A stretch of DNA of 13,704 nt, from the NCBI GenBank assembly GCA_900543165.1, contig UQQQ01000052.1:1-13704 (forward strand), read 5' to 3'. Position numbers and translations under genes: made by a program. This DNA is from an uncultured Dialister sp. Its GTDB lineage: Bacteria > Bacillota > Negativicutes > Veillonellales > Dialisteraceae. The notes under the pieces were generated by a model, which worked only from the letters and a program-made list of their open reading frames with translations, was not told the origin of the DNA and did not search any database. Below are positions 6,345-12,819 of this stretch, in pieces (position 1 is the stretch's first letter; the number at the start of each line of letters is the position of its first letter).

Positions 6345-8051
6345 ATGAGTTACCTGGTATATATCAAACAGGCCGTGGCGAATTTATTCAAGCCTCCGGT
6401 GACCTCGGAGTATCCGCTTGCGCCGAAGACTTTCTGCAAAGGCGTCCGCGGACGCGTGGTGAATGATGTCAGTCAGTGCATTCTCTGCGGCATGTGCGAG
6501 AGAAGTTGTCCATCCGGCGCGCTCACTGTCGATAGAAAGACAGGCGAATGGAAGATCAATCCTTTCGCCTGCATCCAGTGCGGCGCGTGTGTGGAGGCGT
6601 GTCCGAAGAAGTGCCTCTCCATGGATCCGCACTATGCGATGCCGGGCCTTGAGAAGACGGAGATCATTCTGACCGCCGTCAAAAAAGAGGGCGTCAGCGA
6701 AGTCAAGAAGACCGTCGCCGCGCAGAATGCAGCCATGCTCGCCATGGATGACCGAAGCCATATCGTCAATAATGTGATGAAGTGTATTTTCTGCGGCATG
6801 TGCGAAAGAAACTGCCCGGCGGGTGCCATCACCGTCGACCGCAGAAACCGTATATGGCGCATCAACCTCGAAGCCTGCGTGAACTGCGGTACCTGTATCG
6901 ACAACTGTCCGAGAAAGTGCCTCTCGCTCGGCTGCTACTTGGGCAATCGGACAGAAATCACCGTTCATGGGGTCTCGAAGATCCGAAGAAGACCGGCGGC
7001 GCAGCCTGTCATGGAGGAAGCGCTGCCGCCATCTGCGGAAGCGTCTGTGGCTGACAACCACGTGAAAAATGACATCGAGAAATGCCTCTTCTGCGGCAAG
7101 TGTGAGAAGACTTGTCCTGTGGACGCCATCACGATCGACCGCAGAAACCGTACATGGACGATCGATCGGAACAAGTGCATCACCTGCGGTGCCTGCGCGC
7201 TTGACTGTCCGGCGAAGTGCCTCTCCCTTGAAGATACATGGGGAGAAGAAGATAAAGCCGCTGTCACCACCTATCAGGGCAAGGTCTTGACCCGCCGCCC
7301 TCGCGTGCGTCCGGCGCCGCCGGCACCGCAGAGAGAGCCGGCGTGTGCGCCTCAGCCGAAGCCGGCTCCTGCGCGGAAAGAAGACGTCCCGCAGTCGGAG
7401 AATCCGCATCATGTGAAGAATGACATCGAGAAGTGTCTCTTCTGCGGACGCTGCGAGCACAGCTGTCCGATGCAGGCGATCACGATCGACCGGAAGACAC
7501 GGAAGTGGACGATCGACCGCGAGAAATGCGTGGCCTGCGGCGTATGCGCGGAGAACTGTCCGGCAAAGTGTCTCACGATGAAAGAAGAGTGGGAGGAAGG
7601 CGAGGACAAAGCCCTCGTGCTCACGCTCACCGGGAAAGCGCCGGTGCGCCCCGCCCGTCCGTGTCCGGCGGAACCGCTGAAGGCAGCTCCCGCCTCAGAA
7701 CCACCGAAAGCAGCTCCTGCTGCAGAACCGGCGAAGGACGTCCCGCAGTCGGAGAATCCGCATCATGTGAAGAATGACATCGAGAAGTGTCTCTTCTGCG
7801 GACGCTGCGAGCACAGCTGTCCGATGCAGGCGATCACGATCGACCGGAAGACACGGAAGTGGACGATCGACCGCGAGAAATGCGTGGCCTGCGGCGTATG
7901 CGCGGAGAACTGTCCGGCAAAGTGTCTCACGATGAAAGAAGAGTGGGAGGAAGGCGAGGACAAAGCCCTCGTGCTTACGCTCACCGGGAAGGCTCCGGTG
8001 CGCCCTGTCCGTCCGCGTCCACCCGTGAAGAAGGATGAGCCCCATGCATGA
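6345..8051 (+). CDS. echF: Enlarged EchF: polyferredoxin-like electron-transfer subunit with ten predicted [4Fe-4S] clusters
   Basis: This 568-residue protein has a normal EchF-like N-terminus (about residues 1-100: KGVRGRVVNDVSQC, two CxxCxxCxxxCP motifs, CPKKCLSM) followed by four more modules of the same type. Cluster ligands by module are 45/48/51/55 and 76/79/82/86; 147/150/153/157 and 178/181/184/188; 247/250/253/257 and 278/281/284/288; 364/367/370/374 and 395/398/401/405; 482/485/488/492 and 513/516/519/523. All forty Cys are intact. Modules 3-4 and 4-5 are joined by Pro/Ala-rich linkers, the second containing two 9-residue KAAPA-EP units. Ordinary EchF has one module (about 120-180 residues) and passes electrons between ferredoxin and EchC; the extra modules could form an electron wire, reservoir or docking arm. 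Modules 4 and 5 are nearly identical. AAAGGAGG at 6332-6339 sets the start. The stop overlaps hypA by 8 bases. The echF name rests on operon position and module 1. Confidence 0.9.
   Translation: MSYLVYIKQAVANLFKPPVTSEYPLAPKTFCKGVRGRVVNDVSQCILCGMCERSCPSGALTVDRKTGEWKINPFACIQCGACVEACPKKCLSMDPHYAMPGLEKTEIILTAVKKEGVSEVKKTVAAQNAAMLAMDDRSHIVNNVMKCIFCGMCERNCPAGAITVDRRNRIWRINLEACVNCGTCIDNCPRKCLSLGCYLGNRTEITVHGVSKIRRRPAAQPVMEEALPPSAEASVADNHVKNDIEKCLFCGKCEKTCPVDAITIDRRNRTWTIDRNKCITCGACALDCPAKCLSLEDTWGEEDKAAVTTYQGKVLTRRPRVRPAPPAPQREPACAPQPKPAPARKEDVPQSENPHHVKNDIEKCLFCGRCEHSCPMQAITIDRKTRKWTIDREKCVACGVCAENCPAKCLTMKEEWEEGEDKALVLTLTGKAPVRPARPCPAEPLKAAPASEPPKAAPAAEPAKDVPQSENPHHVKNDIEKCLFCGRCEHSCPMQAITIDRKTRKWTIDREKCVACGVCAENCPAKCLTMKEEWEEGEDKALVLTLTGKAPVRPVRPRPPVKKDEPHA
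7383..7621 (+). repeat. Tandem module repeat in echF, copy A
   Basis: This encodes the KEDVPQSENPHH...DKALVL part of module 4. It matches 7737-7975 base for base by eye over 239 bp, at a distance of 354 bp (118 codons). The first mismatch is 7622 versus 7976; similarity continues for another 40 or so bases and then the linkers diverge. Confidence 0.9.
7737..7975 (+). repeat. Tandem module repeat in echF, copy B
   Basis: This is the second copy of the 239-bp identical segment, encoding module 5. The offset of 354 bp is a multiple of three, so the duplication or any loss by recombination keeps the reading frame. Confidence 0.9.
8031..8035 (+). promoter_or_regulatory. Ribosome binding site of hypA, inside echF
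   Basis: AAGGA lies 8 bases before the ATG at 8044. The upstream in-frame ATG at 8035 overlaps this site and would displace the HypA N-terminal His. Confidence 0.65.
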
Positions 8052-8400
8052 GTATCCGGTGACGCTGGAAATCGTCCGCATCGCAGAAAAGACCGCTCGT
8101 GAAAAGGGCGGTCTTGTGAAAGCGATCCATCTCGTCGTGGGAGAAGACTCGGGATTCATCGGAGAGTCCATCCAGATGTACTTTGATGTGATTTCCGAGG
8201 GCACCCTTTGCGAGGGGGCGATCCTGACGATCCAAGATATCAAGTCGAAGATGCGCTGCGACCACTGCGGCGCTCTTTTTGAACGGAAGCGCTTCTCCTT
8301 CACCTGTCCCCGCTGCGGCGGCGACGGCTCCCCGACAGAGATCGGGAAAGAGTTTTATATAGAGAGCGTGGACTTGGAAATCGAGAACCATGAGACATGA
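8044..8400 (+). CDS. hypA: Hydrogenase nickel-insertion protein HypA
   Basis: This 118-residue HypA delivers nickel with HypB into the large-subunit precursor after the Fe(CN)2CO group has been placed. The start at 8044 gives the N-terminus MHEYPVT; in HypA the Met1-His2-Glu3 end is the nickel-binding site, which strongly supports this start over ATG 8035. The zinc-ribbon is complete: Cys72 and Cys75 (CDHC), Cys88 and Cys91 (CPRC). Length is normal. It overlaps echF by 8 bases, tying maturation to the structural genes. The final codons contain CATGAGA twice and continue into repeat-like sequence after the stop, so the C-terminal NHET may be repeat-derived. Confidence 0.95.
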   Translation: MHEYPVTLEIVRIAEKTAREKGGLVKAIHLVVGEDSGFIGESIQMYFDVISEGTLCEGAILTIQDIKSKMRCDHCGALFERKRFSFTCPRCGGDGSPTEIGKEFYIESVDLEIENHET

Positions 8401-8456
8401 GAAATGGTGGTGGCGGCTTCGCCGATTAAATAGTAAAGAAAAATGGAGAACCAATT
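8401..8456. repeat. Short remnant of the intergenic repeat element, hypA-hypB
   Basis: This 56-bp gap begins with a CATGAGA-like repeat spilling over from hypA. It then has GGTGGTGGCGGCTTCGCCG (8407-8424), the reverse complement of the GGCGGCGAAGCCGCCACC hairpin seen at 3354-3371. The rest leads to GGAGAA (8445-8450), the hypB ribosome binding site, 6 bases before its ATG. Confidence 0.65.
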
Positions 8457-9107
8457 ATGCATATGGTCAAAGCCGGCGTGATGGAGAACATCTACGCCCA
8501 TAACAATCACATTGCCGAGCATGTCCGGCATTACCTGACGGAACGGAATATTTTCGCCGTGAATGTCATGGGCGCGCCGGGGACGGGCAAGACCACCTCG
8601 CTCGAGCAGCTCATGAAGTACATCGCGCGCAAGGTCTATGTCATCGAAGGCGATATCGAGTCCGACATCGACACCGAGCGCCTCAGAAAGCAGCATGTGA
8701 AGGCGGCGCAGATCAATACCTTCGGCGCCTGCCATCTGGACGCACCGCTCGTGCATAACGCGGTACATACCATGGATTTCGATGCGCCGGGCGTCCTCTT
8801 CATCGAAAATGTAGGAAATCTTGTCTGTCCTGCCGAGCTGGATATCGGCGAGAACATGAAGCTCCTCATCGTCAGCGTGGCAGACGGCAGCGACAAGCCG
8901 TACAAGTATCCGCTCGCTTTTGAAAAAGCGGACATGATCCTTTTGAACAAGGTCGACCTCATGCCCTATCTGGACTTCGATGAAGAATTCTTCATGAAAG
9001 GCATCCGCCATCTGAATAAGACCGCGCCCGTCTTCAAGGTCAGCGGAAAGACCGGAGAAGGGTATGAAGAGGCCGCGAAGTGGATCTGCGAGAAGGCGGG
9101 AGAGTAG
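8457..9107 (+). CDS. hypB: Hydrogenase maturation GTPase HypB
   Basis: This 216-residue SIMIBI-class GTPase powers nickel transfer with HypA. Motifs: Walker A GAPGTGKT (39-46), EGDIESDID (64-72) of switch I, GACHLDA with the metal ligands Cys92-His93, NVGNLVCPAEL with Cys124, the VADGSDKP stretch, NKVD (164-167) as the guanine-specificity motif, and SGKTGEG (196-202). There is no His-rich nickel-storage stretch and no N-terminal CxxCGC motif, so it is the short form. A second in-frame ATG is at 8463; 8457 has the better-spaced site. The TAG stop is immediately followed by a GGACTGG/TGACTAG repeat array. Confidence 0.95.
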   Translation: MHMVKAGVMENIYAHNNHIAEHVRHYLTERNIFAVNVMGAPGTGKTTSLEQLMKYIARKVYVIEGDIESDIDTERLRKQHVKAAQINTFGACHLDAPLVHNAVHTMDFDAPGVLFIENVGNLVCPAELDIGENMKLLIVSVADGSDKPYKYPLAFEKADMILLNKVDLMPYLDFDEEFFMKGIRHLNKTAPVFKVSGKTGEGYEEAAKWICEKAGE

Positions 9108-9500
9108 GGACTGGTGACTAGTGGCTGGTGACTGGTAGCTAGGGATGAGTGCCTGGATTAGAAAATGTGATTCTCGTATCGTCATTTCGATCGAAGCCCT
9201 CGAATCTTTGTCATTTGCGGTCAGGCGGGCGATGTTTGGAAACTCTAAACGGGGAACCTGTTATCCGCAGGCCTTCGGGCATCGCCCCGTAAATAGTAGC
9301 TAGGGATTAGTGGCTGGGGATTGGGTTTGCGATACGAGAAAACCGCTAGCTTCAAAACTCCGCGGCGCTTCTATATTTTTATGCGCCGCACCACCATTTC
9401 GCATTTCTAATTTCTCATTCAAGCGAAGCTTTCAAACGCAATCAAAGGGCAGCACGCCCCACGGACTAACCCTAAACCCATTATTTGAAAGGAGCCTGCC
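9108..9500. repeat. Mosaic repetitive intergenic region hypB-hypF
   Basis: This 393-bp stretch has no gene. It starts directly at the hypB stop with GGTGACT/GTGGCTG/GTAGCTA/GGGATGA units (9108-9161). An element at about 9180-9290 follows (GTCATTTCGATCGAAG, CAGGCGGGCGATGTTTGG, GGGCATCGCC) that also occurs at 11743-11850. A second GGGATTA/GTGGCTG array follows, then the same GGTTTGCGATACGAGAAAAC cassette and hairpin as in echB-echC. TTTCTAAT repeats and the GGGCAGCACGCCCC...CTAACCCTAAACCC end cassette precede the hypF ribosome binding site. Confidence 0.85.
9362..9389. repeat. Recurring hairpin GCGGCGC-N14-GCGCCGC (copy 3)
   Basis: The stem is the same as copy 1 and the 14-base loop is identical to copy 2 (4351-4364). 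The surrounding cassette is also shared. Confidence 0.8.
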
Positions 9501-11714
9501 ATGCTGACTTATCGCATCACTGCCCTTGGCCGTGTGCAGGGCGTGGGCTTTCGCCCGCTCATCTGCCGTCTGGCGGGGAGGCATCATATCACAGGCACCG
9601 TCAGAAATGAAGGCGGCGTCGTCACCATCATTGCACAGGGGAGCCGCGAGGCTCTCCTTTCTTTCATGGGGGATATACAGGCCGCGAGGCCGCCTGTGGA
9701 GGTCGCGGAACTGCGTGCGGAGGAAATATCCCATGCGACTTTGCCCGATTTCCGCGCGATCTCAAGCGGCGGCGCGGCGCGCGCGCCGCTTTTTCCGGCG
9801 GATCTTGGCATCTGCGAAGACTGTCTGGCGGATATGAGAAATCCAAAGGATCACCACTATGGCTACCCCTACACATCCTGCACCGCCTGTGGGCCGCGCT
9901 ATACGATGATCGAGGCGCTCCCCTATGACCGTGAGCGGACGGCGATGAAGGATTTCCCGCTCTGCAAGGACTGCGAACAAGAGTACGAAAGCCTTTCTGA
10001 CCGCCGATGCCATGCGGAAAGCATCGCGTGCGCGCACTGCGGCCCGCAGCTGAAGGGATGGACGAGAAAGGGCGCGCATCCCAAAGAGGCGGCGATGGCA
10101 GAAGCGATCCGTCTTGCGAAAGAGGGCGCGATCCTTCTGGTGAAGGCCATGGGCGGGTACCAGCTCGTCTGTCGCGGGGACAAGAAGGAAACGGTGCTTT
10201 CTCTTCGCCGCATGAAGCACCGCAGCGGGAAACCGTTCGCGCTGATGATGAAAGACATCGACATGGCGAAGGCGTGGGCGGAACTTTCGAAGGAAGAAGT
10301 CGGAATGCTCACCTCTCCCGTGCGCCCGATCCTGCTGGCAGCGCCCGCGCGCAAGGTGCTTCCTGAAGTAGCATTTCGCGTGCCGCGACTGGGAATTTGT
10401 CTGCCCTCGACCGGATTCTATGCACAGCTTTCTAGCGGCGTAGACGCGCCGCTCATTGTCACGAGTGCGAACCGGAGCGGCGAGCCGATGATTTGTAAGG
10501 ACGAGGAAGCGCGGGCGTACTACGAAGCACAGGAAGACATCGCAGGGCTTTTCTTCTATGACAGGGAGATCCTGCGCCCCGCCGATGACAGCGTCATGCA
10601 GCGGCAGGGAAGGGATCCGCAGCTCCTTCGAAGGACGCGCGGATTTCTCCCCGAACCGGTGGCGAGAGACGCGCCCTCGGGCATGGTCCTTGCGACAGGT
10701 GCGGACATGGCGCCGGGCTTTGCCTTGGCGGGCGGCGGCTCGCTGTATCCGGCCGAGGTGCCCTGCGACATCCGAAATGATCGATCGCAGGAGGTCTTCC
10801 AGGAAACGGAGCGGGACTGGGAAGAGCTGCTGGGGCTTTCGCCGCAAGCGGTCATTTCCGACCGGCACCCTGCCTACCTGTCCCGCATGATGGGAGAAAC
10901 AATAGCCAGAGAGAGGGGGCTTCCCTTTTATACCGTCCAGCATCATCACGCCCATGCGCTCTCTGTCATGGCGGAGCATCATCTGCGGGAGAAGTCACTC
11001 GCTTTCGTCTTTGACGGTACTGGCTATGGCGAGGACGGCAGCATCTGGGGCGGAGAAATCCTCTTTTGCGAGGGGACGTCCATGCAGCGCGTGGGACACC
11101 TTGCGCCGGTTTCCATGATCGGAGGCGATGCCTCTATGAAACAGGCGTGGAAGAGCGCGCTCTCTTATCTGGCCGCGGCAGACCTTCCGTCGAAGGATCC
11201 GCGCGCGCCTCTCGTCCGCGCTGCGCTCTCTCATCATGTGAATACGATAGAAAACTCTTCCATGGGTCGTCTCTTCGATGCGGCGGCGTCGCTGCTGGGG
11301 CTTGGTGAGGAGAATCATTTCAAAGGCGAGTGCCCCATGGCGCTGGAAGCCGCCGCGATGGCAGCCACGCACGCTCCGAAGATTTTCTGGGAAGGGAAAG
11401 AGCGGGACGGCCGCTTCCTGTGGGATGGCCGCGAGCTCATCCGCGCGCTGCTGGCGTCCCATGGTACAATAGAAGAAAAGGCACTCGCCTTTCACGAGGC
11501 CATCGCTGAGATGATCCTCTCCTCGGCGGAGCACTTCGGCCTCTCGCGTATCCTCCTCTCTGGCGGCTGCTTCCTGAACCAGCTTCTCCTCGCCCGTGCG
11601 CGGGAAGCGCTTCAAAAGCGCGGCTTTTCTGTCTATACCAATGAAAAAGTCCCGCCCGGTGACGGCGGTATCGCGCTCGGACAGGCATGGTATGGACTAT
11701 TTGGTAATGAGTAG
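9501..11714 (+). CDS. hypF: Carbamoyltransferase HypF (cyanide-ligand synthesis)
   Basis: This 737-residue HypF uses carbamoyl phosphate and ATP to carbamoylate the C-terminal Cys of HypE, the first step of CN ligand synthesis. Domain order is complete. The acylphosphatase domain is at 1-90 (GRVQGVGFRPL with Arg18; NEGG with Asn36). Two zinc fingers follow (Cys105/108...127/130 and Cys155/158...177/180), then a YrdC-like domain (about 195-385; KHRSGKPFALM, TSANRSGEP). The Kae1-like carbamoyltransferase domain fills the rest, with the VQHHHAHALS motif (His481-485), FDGTGYGEDGSIWGGE and SGGCFLNQLL. GAAAGGAGC precedes the ATG. The gene sits between hypB and hypC. The stop is TAG, directly followed by TGACTGG units. 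HypE, its partner, is not in the window. Confidence 0.96.
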   Translation: MLTYRITALGRVQGVGFRPLICRLAGRHHITGTVRNEGGVVTIIAQGSREALLSFMGDIQAARPPVEVAELRAEEISHATLPDFRAISSGGAARAPLFPADLGICEDCLADMRNPKDHHYGYPYTSCTACGPRYTMIEALPYDRERTAMKDFPLCKDCEQEYESLSDRRCHAESIACAHCGPQLKGWTRKGAHPKEAAMAEAIRLAKEGAILLVKAMGGYQLVCRGDKKETVLSLRRMKHRSGKPFALMMKDIDMAKAWAELSKEEVGMLTSPVRPILLAAPARKVLPEVAFRVPRLGICLPSTGFYAQLSSGVDAPLIVTSANRSGEPMICKDEEARAYYEAQEDIAGLFFYDREILRPADDSVMQRQGRDPQLLRRTRGFLPEPVARDAPSGMVLATGADMAPGFALAGGGSLYPAEVPCDIRNDRSQEVFQETERDWEELLGLSPQAVISDRHPAYLSRMMGETIARERGLPFYTVQHHHAHALSVMAEHHLREKSLAFVFDGTGYGEDGSIWGGEILFCEGTSMQRVGHLAPVSMIGGDASMKQAWKSALSYLAAADLPSKDPRAPLVRAALSHHVNTIENSSMGRLFDAAASLLGLGEENHFKGECPMALEAAAMAATHAPKIFWEGKERDGRFLWDGRELIRALLASHGTIEEKALAFHEAIAEMILSSAEHFGLSRILLSGGCFLNQLLLARAREALQKRGFSVYTNEKVPPGDGGIALGQAWYGLFGNE

Positions 11715-12015
11715 TGACTGGTGACTGGGACTCTCTCGCGCTGTCATTTCGAGCGAAGCGAGAAATCTTTGTCATTCGCAGTCAGGCGGTCGATGTTTGG
11801 TATTCCCAAACGAGAAACCTGTTCTTCCTGATACCTTGGGGCATCGCCTTATTTATGCTTTACGCCGCTTCATTATTTTTTTGCGCCGCCACCTTCATTT
11901 CTAATTTCTCATTCGAGCAAAGCTTTCATCCACAATCAGTGGACGAACCGCCCAACGAACGGGCTAACCCTGAACCCATCAACCTGAACCCTATATTTTC
12001 GAAAGGAGCATCCCT
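11715..12015. repeat. Mosaic repetitive intergenic region hypF-hypC
   Basis: This 301-bp stretch has no gene. It begins with TGACTGG, TGACTGG at the hypF stop. The element GTCATTTCGAGCGAAGCGAG follows at 11743-11762, with stem ATTTC (11746-11750)/GAAAT (11762-11766). A hairpin GTTTGG (11795-11800)/CCAAAC (11806-11811) and GGGGCATCGCC come next. There is a decayed version of the GCGCCGC cassette at about 11862-11892. TTTCTAAT repeats and the end cassette (CCGCCCAACGAACGGGCTAA, AACCCTGAACCC) lead to the hypC ribosome binding site. Confidence 0.83.
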
Positions 12016-12237
12016 ATGTGTGTAGCATATCCCGGCCGCGTCGTCTCCATCGAAGGCACGCATGGCATGGTCGATTTCTCCGGCTCCGAGGTCTGCGTGA
12101 ACCTCTCCATGGTGCCCGCAAAGCTCGGTGACTACGTCCTCGTCCACGCCGGCATGGCGATCCAGATCGTGAAGAAGGATGAGGCAAAGAATTGGATCGC
12201 ACTGTTCAAGGAAATCGGGGAAGGAATTGATGACTAG
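12016..12237 (+). CDS. hypC: Hydrogenase maturation chaperone HypC
   Basis: This 73-residue HypC/HybG/HupF protein binds HypD to form the scaffold on which Fe(CN)2CO is assembled, then hands it to the large subunit. The N-terminus MCVAYPGRV carries the essential Cys2 next to the Met and the conserved PG; the rest, VNLSMVPAKLGDYVLVHAGMAI, is the usual OB-fold core. Length is normal. GAAAGGAGC lies a few bases before the ATG. The TAG stop is directly followed by GGACTGG/TGACTGG repeats. Unusually, 582 bp separate it from hypD, which normally follows closely. Confidence 0.96.
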   Translation: MCVAYPGRVVSIEGTHGMVDFSGSEVCVNLSMVPAKLGDYVLVHAGMAIQIVKKDEAKNWIALFKEIGEGIDD

Positions 12238-12262
12238 GGACTGGTGACTGGGGTTCTCTGGT

Positions 12263-12411
12263 ATCGTCATCCCGAGCGCAGCCGAGGGATCTTTCTTGCA
12301 CTGCGGGAATCAGCGTGTATGCGCTGAGGGGAAACGATGTCCTGGTGCTGCCTCACATCAGGCGATGAGCGTTCTACTATAGACATTTCTCGGCTACGCT
12401 CGAAATGACGA
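12263..12411. repeat. Inverted pair of about 29-bp elements around about 90 bp
   Basis: ATCGTCATCCCGAGCG (from 12263) is matched in reverse complement by CGCTCGAAATGACGAT (ending 12412). The two arms agree over most of 29 bases. Each arm also has its own stem: ATCCC (12269-12273)/GGGAT (12286-12290) and ATTTC (12385-12389)/GAAAT (12402-12406). The layout resembles a small MITE-like unit or a pair of structured repeats. I see no transposase and no clear target-site duplication. Confidence 0.6.
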
Positions 12412-12437
12412 TGCGCGCGAAGCGCTATCAAAGCTCC

Positions 12438-12465
12438 GCGGCGCTTCCCTATGATGATGCGCCGC
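12438..12465. repeat. Recurring hairpin GCGGCGC-N14-GCGCCGC (copy 4)
   Basis: The 7-bp stem and the 14-base spacing match copies 1-3, but the loop differs (TTCCCTATGATGAT). The stem is conserved while the loop is not. Confidence 0.75.
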
Positions 12466-12674
12466 ACCACCCTCGCTGAACCCTCTGAACCTGTAGAACC
12501 CGCTCCCCCCCTCTTTCATACGCAATCAAGAGGCAGCACGCCCCATGGGCTACCCCTGAAGTTTGAAAGCAGGGATGAGTAGCTAGGGATTAGGAGTCTC
12601 AAGTGACTGGTGACTTGAATACGACTTTCGGGCATTGCCCTTTATGAAAATCGACGCGGAGCGTCGCACCTCTT

Positions 12675-12698
12675 AGCCTTCCCCTCGAGGGGAAGGCT
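12675..12698. repeat. 24-base perfect palindrome
   Basis: The sequence AGCCTTCCCCTC followed by its exact reverse complement forms a 12+12 palindrome with no spacer. The core matches the stem at 4149-4168. It may extrude as a hairpin, or it may be a REP-like repeat half. There is no T-run. Confidence 0.8.
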
Positions 12699-12819
12699 GA
12701 CGATACGGGAATACCGTCGTCGCAGACCTTCGGGCATCGCCAGATTTATACTGCGGCGAAGCCGCCACCACAACCCTGAACCTTGAACCCTTCCCCCCTA
12801 TTTCTCAAAGGAGCCTTTT

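Larger units (their letters stand above)
12238..12819. repeat. Mosaic repetitive intergenic region hypC-hypD (compound)
   Basis: At 582 bp this is the longest gap; no gene is seen. It reads like two elements in series. The first (12238 to about 12502) has GGACTGG/TGACTGG units at the hypC stop, an inverted pair at 12263-12411, the hairpin 12438-12465 and a TGAACCC-type end (TGAACCC, TCTGAACC, TAGAACCC). The second (about 12515-12800) has a GGCAGCACGCCCCATGGGCT cassette, a 41-bp stretch identical to 4267-4307, GGTGACT units, the palindrome 12675-12698, the GCGGC-GAA-GCCGC hairpin (12753-12765) and terminal TGAACCT/TGAACCC units. The hypD ribosome binding site AAAGGAG follows. Confidence 0.83.

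Noticed and set aside
519..8051. Alternative identity as Hyc/Hyf formate hydrogenlyase, Coo or Mbh hydrogenase
   Set aside because: There is no formate dehydrogenase, CooS/CooF or Mrp-type antiporter subunit in the window. The six-gene NuoL-NuoH-NuoB-NuoC-NuoD-NuoI order and short subunits fit EchA-F best.
12263..12411. Complete insertion sequence
   Set aside because: Only about 90 bp lie between the inverted arms, with no transposase frame and no clear target duplication. At most it is a MITE-like or structured repeat.
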